NCBI RefSeq assembly: GCF_030272615.1
Contig: NC_081412.1
Location: 142,930,247-142,994,246 of the forward strand
Source of the DNA: Cryptomeria japonica
Taxonomy: Eukaryota; Streptophyta; Pinopsida; Cupressales; Cupressaceae
Direction of reading: 5' to 3'
DNA: 64,000 nucleotides
Shown here: positions 56,343 through 64,000 of the stretch, piece after piece
Numbering within the stretch: the first letter of the stretch is position 1
Layout: every line of letters begins with the position of its first letter
Position numbers and translations under genes: made by a program
Notes under the pieces: model-generated
Database searches by the model: none
Told to the model about the DNA's origin: nothing
The model's input: only the letters and a program-made list of their open reading frames with translations

Positions 56343-57751
56343 TGAACAATAGATACTCTAACTGGTACTGAGGGGGGGGTGAATCAGTACAGTCAAATAC
56401 TTTCTGACAATCTTTTCAAGCTAAAACAACACTAACCATTTGTTTTCATCACTGAACTTAACCATGGCAATACCGGTTAAACACAATAAGACTTCATATA
56501 GTATAGATCGGTAAGTCTGAACACTTCAAATACATTTAATACTTGATAGCTACTTTACCCATAAACATATGCATGTGGTGTGTCACCAATACCATAACCA
56601 TTAGCTATACATGCATAATCACTTAAACAAAGAACACTTAATCATCACATGAAAAATGCACAACACATGACACACATATTTTTCACGTGGAAACTCAAAT
56701 GGGAAAAACCATGGTGGGGATGAATACCCACAAGCTTGTTTTTGAACTCTTTTGAAGCTCGCTCTGTTAGGAGCCTAGTCCGGTAAAAACTTTACAATAA
56801 GGTTATGCTAGGAACCGATCTTGTTAAAGATCACTCGGTTAAGAGATGGCTATATACCCTGTTAAATGTTGAAACCCCATTAAAGGTTACCTTGCTAGAG
56901 GATTTGAAGAACTCAATGAACTTGAGTCGCCTGGTTAGAGGATTTATAGTAAGCCTGTTAAAGCTACCAGACAAAGGGATTTTCCTTCTCTTGAAATGGT
57001 TAGAAGACAACATGTAAAGCTTTGATTTGATAACAACACTATATGCTAAGGCATATCCTTTTCAGTTCCTCTACTTCTACAATCACATTCTGTAGTTTTC
57101 TCTTACTAGTTTGGCAAGTATCTCATCACTCAGATACACACACAACATTTACCAACAACTTACAATAACAAACATCATCGACCTTATAGACAAGAATTAG
57201 GTCAGTAGCATAAACCCTAAACCCTAAGCATTTTAGGTTTACAATACAAGCGGTTCAATCCTAACCATCCGAACACTTTGCATAGAGCAATACAATTTGA
57301 AACAGATCACAAGACAATCTGCATCATCCATTCTTTACCACACATAGAAATCAATAACTCATCATGCTTTCTTCTCATACCGCTAAGAAGAATGTTCATT
57401 CCCAAGGTAGACATTTAATGTAGTCGATCTTCTCATGTAAGATCCTCAAGGAAATCCTTCACGTGCACAAAGCTGATGTGGCATCATGATCTCATTTTCA
57501 TCTCTTAGCTAACTTAACATAGAATGTCATCGGTTGCATCGCACAAGCAAGATTGCGAAATCGAAAACCTTAGAGTTGAGACTACCAACCGGTAGTCACA
57601 CTTAGTGAAACCCCAACACTGGTTCACTGCATTTCTTCATACCGGTTCATCAACTGCTTCCAATCTGCATACCAATTCACTTACACTTATTGACGTCAAT
57701 GACAACATACATTATCATCATATCAACATGTTAGTTCATCATATGCCAACA
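56343..57751 (-). mobile_element. M: inverted copia-type LTR
   Basis: On the - strand it runs from TGTTGGCATATGATG (57751) to a GATTCACCCCCC...CAGTACCAGTTAGAG end, the same end pattern as LTRs H and G. The exact boundary near 56343 is uncertain and no target duplication is seen. It separates N from G. It may be a solo LTR or what remains after a rearrangement. Confidence 0.6.
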
Positions 57752-58160
57752 GAATCGACAAGCGTAGGAGCTATTGAAGAAAGGTAAGAAATAGACTTGT
57801 ATATCTCAGTTTACAGCTGAAGCAAAATATGTGGCTGCATTAATGAATTGTACACAAGCCATATGGATGAGACATGTCTTGGAAGGTTTCAAGAAAGATA
57901 TGATAGAACCGGTGCTCATACATTGTGATAATATTAGTGCTATAAATATATCCAAGAACCTGGTACTCCATACAAGGACTAAACATATTGAATTGAAGTA
58001 TCACTTTCTAAGAGAAAGGGTGTAGGAAAAGAAAGTGAGATTGTAGCATGTGTCAAGTAAAAAGCAATTGGCTGATATATTCACTAAGCCATTACCTAAG
58101 GCTACCTTTGAATACATTAGAGGTAAGTTAGGGGTTATACTCCTACCTAAGATCAACTAG
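57752..58160 (+). pseudogene. G: copia RNase H C-terminus
   Basis: CISQFTAEAKYVAALMNCTQ, AIWMRHVLEGFKKDMIEPVL, NISAINISKNLVLHTRTKHI, ELKYHFLRERV and KPLPKATFEYIRGKLGV closely match the end of H. Stops at 58023 and near 58044 interrupt. Everything upstream in G has been lost at the border with M. Confidence 0.85.
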
Positions 58161-58445
58161 GATGTTGGTAAAGCATCAATCCAGTGGATTCATTGAATAT
58201 CTTTCACTATGGATTCATGAGAAGTGGGCTACTCCTCAGGGGGAGTAGCTGAAATGATGACAAAATATGCCTTTGCACCTTTGGCATTGTTGTCAAAGTG
58301 GGAGAAGAAATGTAACAGTCATGGGGAGAAGAGAAATAAAGAGCAAAGGAGAAGAATTGATGACCAGACAATGATATAACAAGTTTCATGATGAGATTTT
58401 GGTGTTGCAGTTTTTGGTGTTGCAATCAATGCCAAAGGGGGAGAT
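58161..58445 (+). other. G 3' non-coding region and polypurine tract
   Basis: No gene. CAATGCCAAAGGGGGAGAT lies directly before the LTR at 58446. Confidence 0.7.
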
Positions 58446-59723
58446 TGTTGGCATGTTGGCATAACTGATGGAGATGATGGTGTACCAGTAAAGGACTATT
58501 GGTGATGATATAATGATGGATTGTTGGTGATGATATAATTATGATATGATGCTTGATGATAAATTATTTATGTTTTCATTAATGGCAACCATATTTGTTC
58601 GTGTTTGTTTATACTTGGTATGTCATCTAAGTCTAACCGGTAATGAATTGAACTTAATTGAGTTGGAAAGAAAAACTGCCAAGTGATAGTGAACTGGTAA
58701 GTAGGAACAAAGAAAGAGATGGTTGTAGTAGAGATCCATGTTAAGTCAAGTGTTGCAGTTTGGAATGTGTAAGTTATGACATCATAAGCAGTCTATGAAA
58801 TGAATCACATCATGTTTGGAGAACCAGAAGTCATATTTGTAATTGACTGTTGTATAATCAACTAAGGTTTGAGAACTGGTAACAAGATCTTTGATCATGT
58901 TGGCATTCTACACTCTTATGAGAATAGTTGATGTTGTCATTGATGGCAACCAACTGGCAACCAACTAGCAATCACCTGGCTACCCACCGGCAGTTACCAG
59001 CACCAGCAATAGACTTCTAAATAAACCGGCAGACACTTCACTGGCAATGACAATTATGCATACCGACACTCAAGTTGACATGGAATAAACTTTGTTTATT
59101 GTTTTATATTGTAATTATCTTTTTTAAAAGCCAACATGGCATATTGTAAAAGACTCATATATATGTGTGAGATCTTATAAGTCATTGAGAGAGATGAGAG
59201 GATATGATATGATAAGAGAAAGAGAATAGATGATATTTTTGTATAAGGTGATATAGTTGACAGCGAAGGTTTTGGTAATAGACTGAGCTTAAATTGGTAC
59301 TAAACATGGCATAGTTGATGCTGATCTCAAGCAATACATTGTATTGGATTTTGATAATCCATTTTGTAAGTCAGTGAGACTTATGTTTTGTAGTTGAGCA
59401 GTGAGCTCTAGGCTGCTAGCCTTCCTACATGTGCAGGCCCCTCATTATAAGTAATATTTATTCATTGGCTAGTGAGTGAATATTGTGGGTCACAAATCCC
59501 ACCGAGGTTTTTCCCACATCGGGTTTCCTCATTAAATATCTTGTGTTATGGTGTGTTCTCTATGTTGTCTCTATTATTCTTATTTGCTGCATTAATTTTT
59601 ATTTATCAGTACATTGTTTTGGGATACAAAGTTCTTAATAAGTTTAAATATTCTGCTCACTAGTTAGACACTGATTCACCCCCCCCCCTCTCAGTGTCTT
59701 TGGGACTGACATTGATTCTAACA
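58446..59723 (+). mobile_element. LTR shared by G and the following gag unit
   Basis: 1278 bp, TGTTGGCATGTTGG...GATTCTAACA. A polypurine tract and pol end lie on its left, a tRNA-Met primer-binding site and gag on its right. It is thus a 3' LTR and a 5' LTR at once, as expected after unequal recombination between tandem copies. Two TTG(T)CATTGATGGCAAC-like words lie near 58575 and 58933. Confidence 0.85.
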
Positions 59724-59738
59724 ATTGGTATCAGAGCC
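59724..59738 (+). other. Primer-binding site (tRNA-Met type)
   Basis: ATTGGTATCAGAGCC follows the LTR directly and is intact. Confidence 0.9.
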
Positions 59739-59792
59739 TGGTCCTCTATTTTCAAAAGCCTAATAGCCTGAGGAAGATTCTGATACCAGTAC

Positions 59793-60897
59793 AGATGGAG
59801 AACTTAGGAAAACAATTGGAAGGAGGTCTTGTAGATTATGATGCAGAAAAATTGAAGAATATCAAATTTGAAGATGATCTAAGGACTACATAGGAATTCA
59901 TTAAAGGACTTTAGGAGAACCTTTCTAGAGCACAAAATAAAAGAAAAAAACCTCATGAGAAGATGATGAGGAAAAAGAAACTCTTAATGAACTTGCAAAC
60001 AAGTTGAGACAAGAAAACGGTAATATGAAGAATGAAATGCAAGATATGACTATGAGGTTATGTAAAGACATTGAAGACAAGAAGAAGAATGAAGAAGGCT
60101 TGACTAGAAGACTCAATGATGCTAGAAATGAAAAACTAAGACAGAGTCATGAAAATGTAATGTTAAAGACAAATCTGATTCACGTGCAACATGATAAAAC
60201 TGAGCTTATGAGACAAAAGGAAAATTTGGAAAATGAGTTGGCTACTGCAAATCAACACAAAGATAAATTCAAGAGAAGTTCAGAGGAGCTTGATGACATC
60301 CTGAAAAGTCAGAAACCTAATGGAGATACTAATGGACTTGGATTTGAAGTTGGAGAAAGTTCATGTACTGCAAACAATCTAGATCAGAACAAATCTGTAA
60401 GACAACCTAATGCTTATAAGTTTAATGACAAATGTTTCAATTGCAACAAATATGGTCATAGAGCAAATCAGTGTAGATTTAGAAACAATTAGAATATTAA
60501 TGCACCCACCGATCAATTTTCCAAATGCAACAAAGTTGGTCATAATTCAGAAAACTACAAAATAAATGTGAAATGCTATATTTGTGGAAGATATGGACAC
60601 CTATCTAATCAATGCAGAACACAAACATGCATAGGATATGGAAAGGCTATTTAGAGGAATAATGTGAATTGCTATGCTTGTAACAAAATTGGACATATTG
60701 CCAAATTTTGTAGAAGCAAGACTTCACTGGGAAACAATAAAAGATCCAGTTTGAAAGGAAAAGAAAAGGTGGATGAGGTAAAGCAAGAATTTCCAAAACA
60801 ATGGATTAGGAAGAGAGATCAGAATGTTGATGAAAATTTCTCTATACCAATAGAAAATAATAACCCTTCACCGACAGGAGATTCTTCATCCAACTAA
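59793..60897 (+). pseudogene. Gag with coiled coil and repeated zinc knuckles
   Basis: It opens MENLGKQLEGGLVDYDAEKL (59793), with stops at 59891 and 59912 and a frameshift near 60000. Residues from 60004 on form a long charged helix (RLCKDIEDKKKNEEGLTRRL, ENLENELATANQHKDKF), a likely coiled coil. Then come CCHC knuckles: CFNCNKYGHRANQC (complete), CNKVGHNSENY (decayed), CYICGRYGHLSNQC (complete), a TCIGYGKA remnant and CYACNKIGHIAKFC (complete). Stops fall between knuckles at 60490 and 60652. A basic tail ends at 60895. Coiled coil plus knuckles resembles gag of large copia elements, but no protease, integrase or RT follows in the window. Confidence 0.7.
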
Positions 60898-61200
60898 GAA
60901 GTAACCCTTTGGGGGTATTGCAGTAAGTTGAAAATCATGCAGATTACCCTCGGTCGATGGTGAGAAGATAGGTTTCTTCTTTACCAACAAATGTGTTAAT
61001 TTTTCACTTAACCGGCGAGCATTTAATGCAGTTGGTAAGAGAAATATCATTATAAATCAGCTAATTTCCCTCATTTTTGATTCACTGAGCATTCAAACTA
61101 GAAGAGAGCATGAAAACAGAGCAAAGGCATTCAAGGTGAAGGTGCGAAGTGATTTCTTCAGGCATTCAGAATATTTTCAGGTAGCTAAAGGTATTTTTCA
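60898..61200 (+). other. Gap after gag
   Basis: Starts with GAAGTAACCCTTTGGGGG, likely a decayed end of the gag frame. A TATAAATC word lies near 61051, which could be a promoter for the ORF at 61201. I see nothing else. Confidence 0.4.
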
Positions 61201-61735
61201 ATGGCTTCTTCTTCTACTCCCGAGTTTATTCTGAACCCTACTATTGTGGAAAATGTGAAACGCCCTAGGCTTGTATTTAAGATAATTCCCAAAGTAGCTA
61301 AGCAAGATGACTCTATAGGGGCATTTTCAAAAATTCCTAAAGGTGTAGCTTTTGCAGGAGACCCTAGGATTTATATACATTGTGTTAGTGAACAGATTTG
61401 TCCTTTTTTTAAAATGATCAATTTTGAACTCTGTCACCTTATTTTAAGGACAAGTGTTTCACTAAACATTTGGGTAAGTGTTGTATAAATCACTTCCCTC
61501 TGAATTTTTCATAGGTACAACTCCCTATCTCAGTTTTTCAAGGAATGCTTTAAACTATTTAATTTGAATAGTAGCTTTTAACCCGAAAGCATGTAAGGCT
61601 GCCTACTTCATTCTTGGATGAGAGGTCGATATTTCACACATGTTTCCTAAAAAGAAGAAAGCAATTTTTCCTATCTTTTCAATATATGAGATGACAGCAA
61701 CTGAAACAAAGTTCAGTACACCATTTCCACAGGTT
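61201..61735 (+). pseudogene. Uncharacterised ORF with frameshifts (MASSSTPE...)
   Basis: I do not recognise this protein. The ATG at 61201 opens 80 codons (MASSSTPEFILNPTIVENVK, then GVAFAGDPRIYIHC and MINFELCHL). After a frameshift near 61440 the sense continues as FKDKCFTKHLGKCCINHFP. After another near 61493 it reads FFIGTTPYLSFSRNAL, FNPKACKAAYFILG and MFPKKKKAIFPIFSIYEMTA, to about 61735. TGA codons near 61562 and 61620 may derive from CGA or similar. Residues are globular in composition and not gag-like. It lies downstream of a gag, on the same strand, and converges with the - strand ORF 62288-63961. It could be an extra retroelement ORF or captured host coding sequence. Confidence 0.45.
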
Positions 61736-62287
61736 TAATAAAGAATGAACATATTTAAGAAACTAAATCTGTCCTCAAACATGAATCTTCTCTAGAAGTA
61801 AACAAACACTCAAAGGAAGGAATATCAGAAGAATAATAATTTTCTATAATGGAAAGATCCTTATTGTTATTTGATTAGATAAACATATGCAAAGACATGT
61901 ATCTACACAGATTCAAAACACATAGATTTTCCTTCTCCCAAGAACAGTATGATCATTCTATATATATATTCTTATGCAACAAAGGCATGAAAATACATGT
62001 ATAAATCTTTTCCATTCCAGATTTAGCAGTCTGATTCTTCCTTCTACAAAATAGAAAATACATAAAACAGAGGGAAAAACCAAAAATTGGTCACAAAATC
62101 TAACCCCTATACTATCTATCTTTCCTTAATTTATAGTTTTAGAATAGGGAAGGTCTCCCTGAAAACTTGACCTCCCTCGTAAATAGTTATGAAACCAACA
62201 AGAATTATTTTGGGACAGATGTCCCGAAGTCTTTGCATAACCATGAGAAATTACAAGAATAAAGGGAACTGGGCCTAAATCAATGCA
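61736..62287. other. AT-rich gap between two convergent ORFs
   Basis: No coding or repeat signal is visible. It could hold the 3' ends of the two convergent transcripts. Confidence 0.35.
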
Positions 62288-63961
62288 TTATGCCACTTTT
62301 CCATCATCATCATCCTCTCTGCTTTCGAGGGCATCGTGAGCGGTTGTGAGTTCTTGAACAATGGATTGGTTCGGAACTTTCATCGCGTTGAGCTTCGCCT
62401 TCGCTGCCTCCTTATTCCATCGATGCCTCACCATCTTTTCAGAATGTTTCGACAGTTGATCATTTCCAATGAAAGTCACAGACTCAATCCTAGCCACCTT
62501 GGTTATATCTTTCAGAGTGAAATTACCCTTGGCCTTTATCTTCTCCATGTTCATCTGGAAAGACCTGATTGCATCCTGTGTGCTCAACCCACAAATTTCC
62601 AACTGCCAATCATGGTCAGGGTTAACCACCTCATTATCATTAACTATGCTGCACTAGAGATCCTGAAGTTCATAAACAAAGGTCTTTGCATTGGTGATCA
62701 CAAACTTGAAGGTAAGCACTTGCCACATTATGGTTTTCTTCAGCATAAAAAGATGACATTCATCCGCCACCAACTTGATTGAGTGTTCTGTCAAAAACCT
62801 GGTAACTCCATATTCTTCTATTTTGGCAAACAAAGGCAAGATATTCTGCCATTTGTGCTCCTCCTTCTCCCACGACACAAGCTGATTTTGAACTTTGGCA
62901 ATAAGGCCCTGTATTTCATCGAATAGCCTCCGGGAGTTGGTAATGTACTTCTCACCGTCCTTGATTATTCCCTCAATCCATTTCTCTACAGCTTCAGCAA
63001 TACTCTTGGCCCGTTGGACTTGGCTCATTAGCTTTTTATTTTCTAGCAAAGTTGGGTCGAAGTTCTTTGTAGCATGAGATATTGGGAGTGCCCCAAGGCA
63101 ACCAATACTATCGATGAACTGGGTCAGAATGTTTATGTGTCACTTTAGTTCTCTCTTTTCTCGCCCATCCTTCTCCGACCTAGTGAGCATTTTATTTGCC
63201 GATACCTAGAAGAAATGATTGTTTATGTCTCTACTCACATTTCCCAATTCCAGCTTTGTGATCTCAAAATCATCAAGGCTAGCCTCCTTGTTTTCATCCT
63301 TGGGTTTATACGAAGCGATTTCAGCAACCCATTTTCCAGTTCCCTCATCATTGTCTAGGTGGGTGGCAGTCTTGAACATTTTCGGCTTTGGATTCTTCTC
63401 TATGTATTTAACGACCATTTCCTGAATTGGAATAGTCATGGGAAGAAAACTCCATTTTTTGTTCACCGAGGTGGTCAACCACTTAGGAGTTGCACTAGAA
63501 CCAGTGGTTCCTTCGATCATCTTGGAAGGTGGCGTCATAGCCACAGTCACCATATGAGAATCTAGGGCACTAGCAACATCTCTGTCCAAGTCTTCAATTT
63601 CAAATATCTGGGAATTGAGAATGGTATCTTTCACCCCTCTATCCTTTGCCTGATCCATCTTTCTTTGAGCGGTACTTCGGGACCGGGTATGCCGAGGAGT
63701 ACAAAAATCCAAAGTTGAACTAGACCTATGTCTAAGCTGGGGCGACTTGTTATCCTTACCTACACGAATAGGCATAGAAGCATGGTTAGAAAGATTCTTT
63801 GGTGAAGGTAGAGGATCCTTATTACTTCTCACAAAATTAGACTTAACACCTAATTTCATTGCTTTCTTATTGGCCACCCACGCCACGGTCCTTTCCAAAA
63901 CTCCTTTGGTCCTTAATTGTATATCACCTTTCTCTTTCTCATCCCAGTTAATTGGAGGCAT
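62288..63961 (-). pseudogene. Uncharacterised 558-codon ORF with three stops
   Basis: On the - strand one frame runs from ATG at 63961 (MPPINWDEKEKGDIQLRTKG; an in-frame TAA lies 18 bp upstream) to the stop at 62288. Only three stops break it: TAG near 63206, TGA near 63140 and TAG at 62654. The N-terminal 120 residues are basic and Ser-rich. A middle part has PIQEMVVKYIEKNPKPKMFK and KWVAEIASYKPKDENKEASL. A helical part follows (AKSIAEAVEKWIEGIIKDGE, EIQGLIAKVQNQLVSWEKEE), and the C-terminus has FTLKDITKVARIESVTFIG and an acidic end. No zinc finger, protease, polymerase or transposase motif is seen. Its context is retroelement-rich; an extra ORF of a non-autonomous element or a decayed gene are both possible. 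Confidence 0.5.
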
Positions 63962-64000
63962 TTCAACTTTTGCATGGGCTAATTACCTTGGTTCAAATAG
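63962..64000. other. Window edge upstream of the - strand ORF
   Basis: Contains the in-frame stop that limits the ORF start. Nothing else can be said. Confidence 0.3.

Noticed and set aside
61470-61515. GTAAGTG after the MASSS ORF and a TTTTTCATAG/GT further on look like an intron
   Set aside because: The interval would be only about 40 bp, too short for a plant intron, and the coding sense continues through it in another frame. A frameshift explains it better.

Overview
The window looks like nuclear DNA of a seed plant with a large, repeat-rich genome. A gymnosperm is my guess, but the species cannot be read from the sequence. I found no convincing host gene, rRNA, tRNA, CRISPR array or prokaryotic signal. 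Almost all of it is LTR retrotransposons, nested inside each other and decayed by nonsense mutations. Element letters below are mine.

Left nest (1-31372). D is a Ty3/gypsy element on the + strand whose 5' part lies left of the window. Its protease part resumes at 18861, its RT thumb/RNase H/integrase at about 22347-24819, an antisense plant-mobile-domain (PMD) ORF lies at about 26890-28840, and its 3' LTR starts at 30168. C, a - strand gypsy element, sits inside D: 5' LTR 17595-18860, leader, and one continuous gag-pro-pol frame from 15797 to 8274. C is cut on its 3' side by B (gag/protease-only gypsy, + strand, 3' LTR 5617-6889), and B is cut by A1 (3' LTR 1101-2763). A second gypsy element, E (5' LTR 19856-21374), entered D within its G-patch. 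Deletions then fused E's RNase H in frame to D's RT/RNase H.

Right nest (31373-55786). A 403-bp LTR-like sequence (L) was hit by H, a Ty1/copia element (31505-55510, target duplication CTAGG on both sides). H's 5' LTR carries an 800-bp solo-LTR-like insertion J (duplication AAGAT). J carries A2, a complete non-autonomous gypsy element on the - strand (32708-41295, duplication CATCC). A second copia element, K (- strand, 46942-53982), sits just before H's 3' polypurine tract.

Right end (55787-64000). This holds a chromovirus protease/pre-RT remnant (N), an inverted LTR (M), the 3' end of a copia element (G), and one LTR (58446-59723) flanked by a polypurine tract on one side and a tRNA-Met primer-binding site on the other. 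Then come a coiled-coil/zinc-knuckle gag and two convergent ORFs that I cannot assign to any family. The - strand one (62288-63961) spans 558 codons with only three stops.

How the parts relate: C, D, E, H, K and G carry pol enzymes and were potentially autonomous. A and B have only gag/protease and would need enzymes in trans; E and A2 have nearly the same primer-binding site. Several gypsy families carry short CpG-rich motif arrays in LTRs or leaders. Most in-frame stops are explained by C-to-T change at CGA, CAG, CAA or TGG codons, as expected for long-methylated transposons.
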